DNA of 64,000 nucleotides, taken from NCBI RefSeq assembly GCF_021023085.1, contig NZ_PGCK01000007.1:1-64000 (forward strand), in the 5' to 3' direction. The position numbers were made by a program, and so were the translations under genes. This DNA comes from Methanooceanicella nereidis (GTDB taxonomy: Archaea > Halobacteriota > Methanocellia > Methanocellales > Methanocellaceae). Below, piece by piece: positions 1 to 8,829 of the stretch. The stretch's first letter is position 1, and each line of letters opens with the position of its first letter. The notes below the pieces were generated by a model. That model had not been told where the DNA came from. It did not search any database and saw nothing but the letters and a program-made list of their open reading frames with translations.

Positions 1-212
1 GGAAGGCAAACCCTCAGAGATATAAACACTTTTTAATCCCATAAAAAGAAAAATATCTCAACACAAGAGGAAAACGCCTTCCAACAAAAACACCGAACAA
101 CCACTCACACACCAACGGAACTACTGGAGCCCCTTGTGCGTGCCCATGGAAAACTTATGGATGGTCTTTTTAAAAATTATCATATAACATCCGTTCTGAG
201 ATCGATGTTCTG

Positions 213-865
213 GTGTTGTGCTTTTCGGATGGCAGGTAGACACATAACCTCACAGAATCACAGAAACACAAAAATTTTTATATGATTTTTTAAGGTCACG
301 AAAACCCTAAGAATTTACTCACTAAATCACGAAGGGCTCCAGTATCACCGTCAACGCGCTAAAGTCTCAAATGCTCGGCTTAATGCTCGAAGTGCCCTAA
401 TCCACTAACGCTAAAACAAGACCCGAACATTCTCCAAGGGCACGAAGGTTTAATATCCCGGTTTGTGTATCCCTGATCCATCAACAAGAGTATATCGATC
501 ATGTAAGCGTCAACCGTGCAATCAGACCTTCGTGCCCCTTGGAGAATGTTCGGGTCTTGTTTTAGCGTTGGTGACTTAGAGAGGTTAGTGCGTTGGGCCG
601 AGCGTTAGAGGTGTTAGAGCGTTGACGGTGATACTGGAGCCTTTGTGATTTAGTGAGTAAATTCTTAGTGCTTTTTGAGCTCTTAAAATATCATATAAAA
701 AAATTTTTGTGTTTCCGTGTTTCTGTGAGGTTATGTGTCTACCTGCCATCCGACAGGCACAACCATAAAAAACTTCATCTCAAAGACCGGGTAGTTACGA
801 CACGTTCTTTCATTATTAAAACCTGAGCAAGAACCCGCTCATCAAAGATTTCATGGTGAAAGTTC
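213..865. repeat. Large palindromic intergenic repeat, copy A
   Basis: Non-coding. From about 213 to 763 the sequence forms a giant imperfect hairpin. The left arm (about 213-470) and right arm (about 523-763) are inverted versions of each other, both containing ACCCGAACATTCTCCAAGG or its complement, the words CACTAAATCACGAAGG and TTAGTGAGTAAATTC, and the ends GGATGGCAGGTAG / CTACCTGCCATCC. The loop at about 470-522 is not symmetric and gives the element a direction. A ~100 bp flank (764-865) also belongs to the repeat, because the whole 213-865 stretch recurs almost unchanged and inverted at about 20995-21640. No open reading frame is supported inside, and the rest of 1-969 also shows no gene. 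Confidence 0.85.
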
Positions 866-940
866 AGCGGTCCTTATTCGACTTTGTGCGCTTTGTGGTG
901 AAAGCTAGTGTTCTATTGTGTCCTTTCGTGATGAATAAGT
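866..940. repeat. CACGAAGG-type repeat fragment
   Basis: Short AT-rich stretch with the words GACTTTGTGCGCTTTGTGG and TGTGTCCTTTCGTG. The same words occur in the right arms of the intergenic palindromes near 21.85, 25.1 and 44.05 kb. It directly abuts repeat copy A and looks like one arm of that element family without its partner. No function is apparent. Confidence 0.5.
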
Positions 941-969
941 GAACAGGATCTTTAACTTCAATCGCATCC

Positions 970-1854
970 TCATCGGAACATTTTTCTATATACCTTTAAT
1001 CCGGCATATGCCACCGTCACTATCGCTATGACGATCAGCACGGTGTTAGTCATAGGGGTGGGCATCGGTACCGATTCTTTTTCGGTATTATCAGAAGGCT
1101 GCACTGTAGCTCCGGAATTTGTCATCCCCGTGACGTACGGGACAGGCGTGGCAGCATCATCTATAAAATCACGTATTATGATGTCCCTGGTCAGCTCTTT
1201 TTCTATGCCATTAAATACGATGCTGCCAGTGTAACCATTCTTCTCGGCCACTATGTCGAATTTGCCTGTGCCGAGCGGGATGCCTTCTATAGAATATGTG
1301 CCCATGGGGGCGTTCGTGCCGTTACTTGAGTAAAACGGCTCTCCGTCACCTATATAGGAAGCCCATGTGCCGTCCTGAGAGTATACCTTAATGCTGGCAT
1401 TAAGGATAGTATTCGATCTGTCGTCTATGACATAACCGTTTATTGATCCCATATCTGTGATATTGATGTTCGTGCTTGTCATATGACGATCGGCAGAAGC
1501 CGTGATCTGTATAAGCAGTGGCAGATCTTTTCCAGAAATCTCATATCCGTCGGCAAGTTTCACAGATGCAAACGCCGAGCCGGTATCATCCGTTATGATC
1601 ATCAGCCTGTCGACCGAAATGGCATTTTCGTCCTTAAGCACTTTTAAAAAGATAGGCACATCGGCCATATTTACCCTTTCGTTTCCGTTCATCAGGGTCA
1701 CTGTGATCGTAAGGTTGTCATCCATGCCAGCCCTCAGGCAGGGCTGAGACGTATGGATGGCTAATTTATTATAGGCATTATCATCAGCTATGGCATTGGC
1801 GCTTAGTATAAGGATGGCCAAAAAACCAATTATTACCGGTACCGACTTATTCAT
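970..1854 (-). CDS. Secreted, membrane-anchored protein with carboxypeptidase-regulatory-like domain
   Basis: 294 residues. A hydrophobic signal peptide occupies about residues 1-23, and a C-terminal membrane helix (about 266-285) is followed by a basic tail, so the body should face outside and stay anchored. Residues about 135-230 (beginning GSINGYVIDD, then ASIKVYSQDG and GTYSIEGIPLGTGKFDIVAEKNG) fit a carboxypeptidase-regulatory-like beta fold. The middle is a beta-rich domain. A Thr/Pro-rich linker precedes the membrane helix, which lacks a PGF motif. The start has AGGGG five bases upstream. The specific function is not recognised. It stands alone between repeat copy A and a divergent DUF211 gene. 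Confidence 0.75.
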   Translation of the reverse strand: MNKSVPVIIGFLAILILSANAIADDNAYNKLAIHTSQPCLRAGMDDNLTITVTLMNGNERVNMADVPIFLKVLKDENAISVDRLMIITDDTGSAFASVKLADGYEISGKDLPLLIQITASADRHMTSTNINITDMGSINGYVIDDRSNTILNASIKVYSQDGTWASYIGDGEPFYSSNGTNAPMGTYSIEGIPLGTGKFDIVAEKNGYTGSIVFNGIEKELTRDIIIRDFIDDAATPVPYVTGMTNSGATVQPSDNTEKESVPMPTPMTNTVLIVIAIVTVAYAGLKVYRKMFR

Positions 1855-2026
1855 TCTATCCCCTGCACTGACTCCATAAGTTATTAACTTTCTGACTCTT
1901 AAATTTAAGTATGGATTTTTGGATTTTTTATTAGAATAATTACTAGTTCATAGCAAAAGTGATATACTGTCATAATCAAGTATAAAGAATATAAATTAAA
2001 TTCTAAAATTAAATGAATTGATAGAT

Positions 2027-2317
2027 ATGACGGGTATAAAGAGACTTGTCCTTGATGTTCTTAAGCCGCACCAGCCAACGATACTGGAACTGGCAAAGTC
2101 TTTGTCAAAATTGAACCATGTCACTGGCGTCAATCTTAGCCTCTATGAGGTCGACTCGCAGACCGAGAACATTAAGATTACTATAGAGGGAACGAACATA
2201 GATTTTGACGAGATCGAAAAGACTATCGAGGACATGGGTGCAGTGATACACAGCGTCGATGAGGTGGCCGCCGGAATAAAGCTGGTGGAAGAGGTTGAGA
2301 CGCTTCAGGATAGATAG
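2027..2317 (+). CDS. DUF211 family protein
   Basis: 96 residues, the usual size for this archaeal family of small ferredoxin-fold-like proteins of unknown biochemical role. The N-terminus ([15 protein letters not shown]) and the pattern [12 protein letters not shown]...[16 protein letters not shown] are characteristic. I chose the ATG at 2027 because family members begin just before the [11 protein letters not shown] block; a TTG at 2018 would add three residues. The next gene, a VIT-like membrane protein, begins 40 bp downstream on the same strand and may share its transcript. Confidence 0.85.
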   Translation: MTGIKRLVLDVLKPHQPTILELAKSLSKLNHVTGVNLSLYEVDSQTENIKITIEGTNIDFDEIEKTIEDMGAVIHSVDEVAAGIKLVEEVETLQDR

Positions 2318-2357
2318 GCCATTATTTTATCCGGATAAACTATAAACCAGGATAGAC

Positions 2358-2888
2358 ATGAATGATGATAGTGAGATAGGCAGGTACTTTATTCTGGGGA
2401 GCATTGACGGGCTGCTTGCCGTCCTCGGTATTATCGTAGGCGTGTCCACGACCAGCGCAAATGCTACCATAATAATAAAAGCAGCCCTCGGAGGCGGCAT
2501 AGCATTATGCCTGACCAATGGCATCGGAACATACCTTGCGGAAACTGCAGTTCAGTATGGTAAGATATCTGCAGTGGAAAAGGCCATTTTACAGGACCTG
2601 AGACATACTAAGATCGAACAGATCGCGAGGCGCAAGATCATCCGGGACTCTATTATCCATGGCGGCGCCAGCCTTATAGGGGCTATCGTCCCGATAACTC
2701 CTTTTTTACTCTTAGACAGGGGAATAGCGGTTTATGTGTCGGTAATATTGTCGCTTCTGGCACTGGTATTTTTAGGGGGATATTCAGGCAGGATATCAAA
2801 ACAGAGTTATCTTAGGTCGATAATTCGTATGGTGTCTCTGGGTGCGTTGATCGTGCTGATCTGCAGCCTTCTCGGGGTAAGCGGATGA
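2358..2888 (+). CDS. VIT/CCC1-like (DUF125) integral membrane protein
   Basis: 176 residues with about five hydrophobic segments. The opening (IGRYFILGSIDGLLAVLGIIVGVS) followed by a Gly/Ala-rich helix and LTNGIGTYLAETAV resembles the vacuolar iron transporter/CCC1 superfamily, in its short archaeal form. By family knowledge these proteins may move Fe(II) or Mn(II), but the acidic metal-binding region of eukaryotic VIT1 is not obvious here, so the substrate is unknown. A central cytoplasmic stretch is rich in Lys and Arg (about residues 75-95). It follows the DUF211 gene by 40 bp. Confidence 0.75.
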   Translation: MNDDSEIGRYFILGSIDGLLAVLGIIVGVSTTSANATIIIKAALGGGIALCLTNGIGTYLAETAVQYGKISAVEKAILQDLRHTKIEQIARRKIIRDSIIHGGASLIGAIVPITPFLLLDRGIAVYVSVILSLLALVFLGGYSGRISKQSYLRSIIRMVSLGALIVLICSLLGVSG

Positions 2889-3202
2889 TAATATCCATGC
2901 GCGATCTCATCTTTTAATGCTGTGCGTCATAGGCCTATCTGTTTATAATGTGAATAGGATCATGTCATGTTTTCCCTATCAGCGCATCATATCACTTTAC
3001 AGCGTGCCTGATAGTCATCGTTCGCGATCATATGCGGCAATTTTCATGGGATCAAACGAGCTAATGACCTGCTGTTCTTCTCATTTTTTTATTAATTTTC
3101 GGGACAAACTAAAATCATGGACTGGAAAAATTTCATAGAAGATGAGATATAAAATAAGATATAAAACGTAGTACCGCTATATACAACGTGGAAGTATCAT
3201 AG
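2889..3202. other. Intergenic region with rfcS promoter
   Basis: No convincing gene: a 73-codon frame here has no family resemblance and no ribosome site. The 3' end holds the likely rfcS promoter, with AT-rich AGATATAAAA near 3159 and a GGAAG ribosome site near 3191. Confidence 0.5.
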
Positions 3203-4165
3203 ATGGCAGAAGATGAGATTTGGACGGAAAAGTATAGGCCCAAAACGCTCGATGAAGTGGTCGGGCATGAACAGATCGTAAAAAGGCTAAAATCATATGT
3301 CAAGTCCGGAAATCTGCCTCACTTATTGTTCTCCGGTCCTCCCGGCGTGGGTAAGACCGCGTGCTCTATCGCTATCGCGAAAGAGCTATTCGGCGATACG
3401 TGGCAAAGCAATTTTACAGAGCTGAACGCATCGGATGAAAGAGGCATTGACGTAGTACGAAATAATATTAAGAATTTCGCCAGGACAGCTCCGCTGGGAT
3501 CGGCAAGTTTCAAGATAATATTCCTCGATGAGGCGGACGCCCTGACGTCAGACGCCCAATCCGCGTTAAGGCGTACCATGGAGAGATATACGGCGACTTG
3601 CCGGTTTATCATATCCTGTAACTATTCATCCAAGATAATCGAACCTATCCAGTCAAGGTGCGCAGTCTACCGATTCGGGGCCCTATCCTCAAAAGACATA
3701 GAAACCGGCTTAAAGAATATCGCAAAGAACGAAAACCTTGAGATAACAAAAGACGGCATGGAAGCTCTTATTTACATCTCAAAAGGCGATATGAGGCGGG
3801 CTATCAACGCCCTGCAGTCTTCGGCCACGGTCTCCTCCCGGATCACTTCCGAAGTCGTATATCAGACAACGAGCACGGCCAGGCCGGAAGAGATCAACGA
3901 GATGTTAAAGCTGGCGCTAAACGGCCAGTTCATGGACGCGCGGAACCGCCTTGATGACCTGCTGGTTACATATGGCCTTTCCGGAAGCGATATTATCGAT
4001 CAGATCTACCGGGCCACTTTTGAGCTTGGACTTGACGAGGACGTTCTCGTAGCTCTCGTAGACCGTATCGGCGAGGCCGATTTCCGTCTTACGGAGGGGG
4101 CCCACGAAAGGATCCAGATAGAGGCGCTGCTCGCCCATTATAAACTGCACGGAAAAAGTAAGTAA
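3203..4165 (+). CDS. rfcS: Replication factor C small subunit
   Basis: 320 residues, full length. This is a subunit of the clamp loader that opens the PCNA ring and places it on primed DNA, using ATP. Seen: the RFC-box start (IWTEKYRPKTLDEVVGHE), Walker A GPPGVGKT at residues 45-52, the Walker B/DEAD-like motif IIFLDEADAL near 110, the SRC arginine-finger motif (IQSRCAVYRF) near 155, and a sensor 2-type region around GDMRRAINALQS. The C-terminal collar helices are intact. The large subunit is not in this window. Its convergent neighbour is a surface transglutaminase-like gene. Confidence 0.97.
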   Translation: MAEDEIWTEKYRPKTLDEVVGHEQIVKRLKSYVKSGNLPHLLFSGPPGVGKTACSIAIAKELFGDTWQSNFTELNASDERGIDVVRNNIKNFARTAPLGSASFKIIFLDEADALTSDAQSALRRTMERYTATCRFIISCNYSSKIIEPIQSRCAVYRFGALSSKDIETGLKNIAKNENLEITKDGMEALIYISKGDMRRAINALQSSATVSSRITSEVVYQTTSTARPEEINEMLKLALNGQFMDARNRLDDLLVTYGLSGSDIIDQIYRATFELGLDEDVLVALVDRIGEADFRLTEGAHERIQIEALLAHYKLHGKSK

Positions 4166-4203
4166 GATGCGGATAAAGCCTTTTAAACAAGCAGGTTAAA
4201 ACA

Positions 4204-4239
4204 CCCGTTCATGACGGGCAAATATCCGGCATCTTTTTT
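4204..4239. terminator. Hairpin plus T-run between convergent genes
   Basis: Five-base arms CCCGT/ACGGG at 4204-4218 are followed by a run of seven T at 4233-4239, just downstream of rfcS and between convergent genes. T-runs are the main intrinsic termination signal in archaea, so this could end the rfcS transcript. Confidence 0.45.
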
Positions 4240-4252
4240 TCTTATTGCTAAT

Positions 4253-6184
4253 TTATCGAACTATTTTTTGTCTCCTGTAGCCCGCTATCATTATAGATAG
4301 CATCGCCATCAAGACCTCGAAACCCGGGATACTGACATTGAATTTGCCATCCGTGGATACCGGCGCACCATTGTTCTGCTTTTCCATGTTGATGATAATA
4401 TCTAAATCATTGCCGTTAACCGACAGATCCTTATTATGGTCTCCATATCCTTCAGCTACGACCTTTATGACATATGTGCCGTTGTTCACGCTAAAATTGA
4501 ACGAACCCGAATTGTCCGTAGTGAAAGACATATTGTCAAGGTAAATCACCGCGTTCATAATAGGGCCATTGTTCACCGAATCCATGACAAAGCCTGATAT
4601 TGAGTATTTGCTTATCCCGTTTTCAGGGACATTGCTCTGCCCGCCTGTGTAAGAATTATTGTCTTGAGATGCCGGATCAGGCGTAGCGGTCGGGGATACT
4701 GAAACGTCAGGCGTCGGGCAGGGAGTCGGCGTCGCAGTACGATTGATGACCGTCAGCAATATGTTCTGGCTTTCCGAGCCCGGATACCCTCCTGCTCCGC
4801 TCCACGATGCCTTAAAGTATTTTTGCCCCGGCTCATTCTGGGCATAGGAATAGGTATAGCGCCCCAATGACGGGCTGCCCGATGCGATCTCATCCCATGA
4901 GATGCCGTCAGCGCTCGATCTTATTGTTATCACTCCATCGGAGCGGGCGGGTGTGATAGATGCTGTTATTGATACTGGCGAGTTCACATACGTCCTATCG
5001 TTAGATAATGATAATGAAATGCCGGATTCCTTTATCGCCGAACTTTGCAGATCCCTGGATATCATGAACCCGCCTTCTGGCGATGTCTTTGTAGACACAT
5101 ACTGTAATCGAGGATCATCCTGCAGATCACTGATCGTCAATGAATTGCCGATGGATGCCTGCGCTCCCGGATTTATGTTTGTGACCAATAGTAAGCCCGG
5201 CTCGCCGTGTGTGGCAGTATTCTGGATGTTCCCGTCAACGCTCACGCCATATTTTATATGGCGGTTGTCTACGAACCCCTTGGTAAGATATGGATCATAT
5301 GGTACCCATACGCCTTTTTCCGCATAATATACCTCGATCCATGCATGCGGCCCGTGGTCCCAGTTAAATGTTCTCTGTGCGAGCCCTTCAGGCACTCTAT
5401 ACCATATCTCTATCGTATTATCGTATATCTGTCCGGATACGTATCTTGCAGGTATCCCGGCGCTTCTGATCAGCGCCAGCGCAAGGTGTGCCCTGTTGAC
5501 ACAATTGCCTCTATTGTCGTTCAGGGACGAGACTGCGTCCTTCGGACGGGTACTGTCATGAACGGGGATGTTTATCTTGACAAAATCAATTATCCTCTCC
5601 ACGGCCTCCGCCTGGGTTGATGCCCCTGCAAGCAGCTCATTCTTTTTACTTATAATGGCAGGATCGTTAGACTGCACCATAGCGGTCGGAACAGTGAACT
5701 GAGAATACGCCGAAGTCCCGATACTGTCTTTCATATCGACCGGGCTCGCATCCCCTGTGAGTATCGCATTGAACGATGTCGTGATCACAAACGTCATGCT
5801 TGACCCGGAGCCTGTGCCTATGTCCCACTCATAATGCCTGTAGCCGTTCCCGTAACTGTCCGTCATGTCCTGGTACCTTGATGGTGCCGGGCTTGCTGTC
5901 ATGCCGAATCCCGAAACTGATTGGGAGAACCCGTTTACCTGGTATGACGTATAGATTGGAGCATTATACGTGACCCTGGATCCGTTTGATAGGCCGGCAA
6001 GGTCTAAGCCGGATAATGTTATGGTCGTTCTTTCCGTGACGTGATTGTTTGCCGTGATAGATCCGTCGACAACGATCGTTTCGGCGTTCGCGTTTATATT
6101 AGACAGCGTAAAAAAAGGGAATATTAATATTATCAATATCAGTGCGCTTAATGATCTTATATTGTATCCGAGGAACTTCCGCAT
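4253..6184 (-). CDS. Surface transglutaminase-like protein with PGF-CTERM sorting signal
   Basis: 643 residues. A signal peptide lies at about 11-34. A transglutaminase-like papain-fold domain (about 165-310) shows the expected triad: Cys228 in GNCVNRAHLAL, His280 in GPHAWIEVYY and Asp297 in WVPYDPY. After this come an Ig-like beta domain, a Thr/Pro-rich linker, and a carboxypeptidase-regulatory-like domain (about 530-605). The last 25 residues are IPGF, a hydrophobic stretch and a basic tail, which is the PGF-CTERM signal cut by archaeosortase A; the archaeosortase gene is in this window at 8830-9699. The start is well supported by AAGGAG eight bases upstream. The role is probably in cell-surface processing or adhesion; the substrate is unknown. 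Confidence 0.85.
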   Translation of the reverse strand: MRKFLGYNIRSLSALILIILIFPFFTLSNINANAETIVVDGSITANNHVTERTTITLSGLDLAGLSNGSRVTYNAPIYTSYQVNGFSQSVSGFGMTASPAPSRYQDMTDSYGNGYRHYEWDIGTGSGSSMTFVITTSFNAILTGDASPVDMKDSIGTSAYSQFTVPTAMVQSNDPAIISKKNELLAGASTQAEAVERIIDFVKINIPVHDSTRPKDAVSSLNDNRGNCVNRAHLALALIRSAGIPARYVSGQIYDNTIEIWYRVPEGLAQRTFNWDHGPHAWIEVYYAEKGVWVPYDPYLTKGFVDNRHIKYGVSVDGNIQNTATHGEPGLLLVTNINPGAQASIGNSLTISDLQDDPRLQYVSTKTSPEGGFMISRDLQSSAIKESGISLSLSNDRTYVNSPVSITASITPARSDGVITIRSSADGISWDEIASGSPSLGRYTYSYAQNEPGQKYFKASWSGAGGYPGSESQNILLTVINRTATPTPCPTPDVSVSPTATPDPASQDNNSYTGGQSNVPENGISKYSISGFVMDSVNNGPIMNAVIYLDNMSFTTDNSGSFNFSVNNGTYVIKVVAEGYGDHNKDLSVNGNDLDIIINMEKQNNGAPVSTDGKFNVSIPGFEVLMAMLSIMIAGYRRQKIVR

Positions 6185-6222
6185 ATCTTAAACTCCTTAC
6201 CCGTTCCCCCCGCCGGCTCTTT

Positions 6223-6708
6223 TTATCCATGGTATGATTGTAGCTGTGTCTCTATAGTATTCGCTATCTCCTCGGGCAGCGTCCTGCCGTGGCCGTCAAC
6301 AAGCTTGACCTGTATGGTCAGGTCATCGCCCAGTATGGTGCGCACGAGGAAAACATCGCTCTTTAAGGTCATTTTTTGAAAATTCTCATCATAGTAAGAG
6401 TATCTTACCGTAACCCGGTAGTCGACAGTCCCGTCCTGCTCCAGCGTCGGCAGGACCCTGGTCAGGTTTTCCTGTGTCAATGGAATAAAGTCAATCTTTT
6501 TTTCTGTGACCTCCACGACAACATCCCTTCTTGCCTTTACTGTCCTGACATGCACATTTACGTTCGGGGCTACTGTCTCGAATTCCATCGACCCTGATCC
6601 ACCGTGAATGCTTGCCATTACCTTCATCAGGTATCTCATATCAGCATTAAAGCCATAATGGCGCTCAAAATCTATCTCCCTTGGGAAGTGATAATAGACC
6701 CTGCTCAT
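6223..6708 (-). CDS. Uncharacterised protein upstream of the transglutaminase-like gene
   Basis: 161 residues, no signal peptide and no membrane segment. It is rich in charged beta strands (NVNVHVRTVKARRDVVVEV, DYRVTVRYSYYDENFQKMTL) and ends with a short acidic helix. I do not recognise the family. The start is supported by GGAG nine bases upstream. The stop lies 38 bp before the start of the surface transglutaminase-like gene on the same strand, so the two are probably cotranscribed, but nothing in the sequence shows a shared job. Confidence 0.65.
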   Translation of the reverse strand: MSRVYYHFPREIDFERHYGFNADMRYLMKVMASIHGGSGSMEFETVAPNVNVHVRTVKARRDVVVEVTEKKIDFIPLTQENLTRVLPTLEQDGTVDYRVTVRYSYYDENFQKMTLKSDVFLVRTILGDDLTIQVKLVDGHGRTLPEEIANTIETQLQSYHG

Positions 6709-6928
6709 GAACTATACTCCTATTACTATGCGATTTTATAGTAGATTGAACGGATTGATTCGAGAAATAGTTTACGTACAATGGGATTGATTTTATACAC
6801 TTAATGGCTAAAAGGCGTGATAACCAGTTAATATACATGGCGTTATTACCGATTTTTTTGAATATTTTCGCTATAAACTCAGGTTGCTTTCTAGTACTTT
6901 AATGAATATTTGCATTTGAGGTACTGAT

Positions 6929-7183
6929 ATGATAAAAGTTGTGGAGTTAATGCTTGACGACGAGTTCGACGATGTCAATAAATTAAAAATGTGCTATCTC
7001 CACGGGTTAGAACAATACCTGTCCGAACGCGGCTACGAATTGATCCCTATCGACCATACTGAGTGGTATAGCTTCGAAAGGAAGATACTGGTCGATACTG
7101 ACGCGCCTTCTAACATGATAGACACGGCTCTTGACATGGAGAACAAAAAGCAAAAAAGCGCTATGGGCGTGCTTGTAAGCTAG
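6929..7183 (+). CDS. Small acidic hypothetical protein
   Basis: 84 residues, soluble and acidic (MLDDEFDDVNKLKMCYLHGLEQ and a Lys-rich C-terminus). No known domain recognised. The start ATG has GAGGT six bases upstream, which favours a real gene. It lies alone between a divergent hypothetical gene and rps8e. Confidence 0.55.
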   Translation: MIKVVELMLDDEFDDVNKLKMCYLHGLEQYLSERGYELIPIDHTEWYSFERKILVDTDAPSNMIDTALDMENKKQKSAMGVLVS

Positions 7184-7448
7184 ATTACCGGCAACCGGTC
7201 TTACATTAGTGATCGCATCGATCCATTATCATATTTTGTCTATCTTATTGATGATTACGGGAGCCGTATGTCCGGGTTCTGTCTCTTCCCTTAATAAACA
7301 TCCAATACTTATTTATACATCTTTTATACATTAACGGATATACTCTAGCGGATACTACCCGGATAAATCCTAAGTTTTATATGTTATGAAGGCATCTCTT
7401 GGGTGGTACATCGAGCAATGGTATCTTAAAATCATTGAGGTTAAAATT

Positions 7449-7826
7449 ATGAAGTATCAGGGAAAATCTATCAGGAAGGTCACCGGCGGCAGACTTAAAC
7501 TGAACCGCGGAAAGAGGAAATTCGAGCTTGGAAGGGACGTAACCCAGCCGATCCTCGGTGCCTCAAAGAATAAGGTCGTAAACGCCATGGGCAATGGCAT
7601 CAAGGTCAAGATCCTGAAAGAGGAGTTCGCGAACGTAACCGACCCGAAGACCGGAAAGACCCAGAAGGTCAAGATGCAGACCGTTACCGGAAACCCGGCA
7701 AACAAGAACTACGTCAGGCGTAACATCCTTACCAAGGGCGCAGTCGTCAACACCGAGCTCGGTAAGGCCAGGATCACAAGCAGGCCAGGCCAGCACGGCG
7801 AAGTTAACGCAGTGCTCGTAGACTGA
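7449..7826 (+). CDS. rps8e: Ribosomal protein S8e
   Basis: 125 residues, the archaeal length. The N-terminus (MKYQGKSIRKVTGGR) and the blocks GKRKFELGRDVTQP, NPANKNYVRRNILTKG and SRPGQHGEVNAVLVD are diagnostic of this 30S protein. The ATG at 7449 was chosen over an upstream in-frame ATG at 7386 because family members begin with MKYQG and a GAGGT ribosome site sits just upstream. A TATA-like TTTTATATG lies near 7374. It is followed by a long AT-rich spacer and a convergent gene. Confidence 0.96.
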   Translation: MKYQGKSIRKVTGGRLKLNRGKRKFELGRDVTQPILGASKNKVVNAMGNGIKVKILKEEFANVTDPKTGKTQKVKMQTVTGNPANKNYVRRNILTKGAVVNTELGKARITSRPGQHGEVNAVLVD

Positions 7827-7920
7827 ATTTTTTGATCAAGTGACTCTGTCACTTGACATTAATCATTTGTTTTCAGGTCTTTTTTAAAGATCATTTTAAT
7901 CTGTATTCTTTAAATCCATC

Positions 7921-8748
7921 TTAGATCAGTGCACTTATTGCCGAATATATCCCTGCGATGACCGCAAGGAGTATGGCCAGCGCTATGATGAAAAATAGCA
8001 GGCTGTATGCCGGAAGGAATAAAGAGCTTAATATGGATTTGATGAACCTGTTCTTGATATAATTATCACGGCTTTTATCGTATGCAAGCGGCAGGGGATC
8101 TTCAAGCTCTTTAAGGCTGAACACATCCAGCACCTTACCCCCTGCATAATAGCTTCCCACATCATTCGTATACCTGTATGCCTCGAGTATGCAAAGTATG
8201 CCTGGGATGTGTCTTCTTCCGGTCAGGATGACATATCTTTCGTGAGTTATGCCTGAGTCTTTCAGGGATCTCATAAGATCGATGAATTTTCCGGCCATAT
8301 ACTCGTCCCTCTCATAGATATACCTCCTTGTGTCATCTTCCGACCATCCGAACGTATAAAACCGGCCCGGAAATAATCTGTTATAAAGCCCGTGTAAATG
8401 GTCATATGATAAACTGGATGCAATGTTAAGGGGTAAACACGCGTATCTCATTATCTCTTCCCTTAAGAACACGCCCGGATCAGTCCCGCCCAGGTATCTT
8501 TTTACAGTGATGTCGATCGGCCTGTCTATGCCAAAAATCTTAGGATAGTACATACGCCTTATGTTTTCGATCTCGTGCGAGGTTGACTCCTGGTTCCTGT
8601 CGATCAATTCGATCGCAATGTAGCCTGGAGAAAAACGCTCGATCTCGTCAATTACACCGGGCACGTTCCTGTATAACGTATGGACGCTTCCGATGAGCAA
8701 GATGCCCATGTCCTCGACCGCAACCGTAACAACGGGGCGCTCTCTCAT
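7921..8748 (-). CDS. TraB/PrgY-like domain protein with C-terminal membrane helix
   Basis: About 275 residues. The N-terminus matches the TraB/PrgY pattern: GILLIGSVHTLYRNVPGVID followed by GYIAIELIDRN, a central helix with ERDEYMAGKFIDLMRSL, and a second His motif GRRHIPGIL near residue 190. The C-terminus has about two membrane helices (about 240-275). The biochemical role of archaeal TraB proteins is not established; relatives act on pheromones or Wnt. The ATG at 8748 is preferred over TTG at 8754. There is no clear ribosome site, so the mRNA may be leaderless. It sits 81 bp downstream of archaeosortase A on the same strand. Confidence 0.65.
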   Translation of the reverse strand: MRERPVVTVAVEDMGILLIGSVHTLYRNVPGVIDEIERFSPGYIAIELIDRNQESTSHEIENIRRMYYPKIFGIDRPIDITVKRYLGGTDPGVFLREEIMRYACLPLNIASSLSYDHLHGLYNRLFPGRFYTFGWSEDDTRRYIYERDEYMAGKFIDLMRSLKDSGITHERYVILTGRRHIPGILCILEAYRYTNDVGSYYAGGKVLDVFSLKELEDPLPLAYDKSRDNYIKNRFIKSILSSLFLPAYSLLFFIIALAILLAVIAGIYSAISALI

Positions 8749-8829
8749 GATCAATAATATGCGCGGCGTGATTTTTAAATTACACCCGGCAAGAACCTAA
8801 AATATAAAAAAGAATGTTCGGATAACCCA

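Noticed and set aside
213-865. Insertion sequence reading of the large repeat
   Set aside because: No transposase frame on either strand inside the element and no clear target duplication; retained only as a repeat.
2917-3138. 73-codon plus-strand frame before rfcS
   Set aside because: No ribosome site, no recognisable domain, composition like non-coding DNA.
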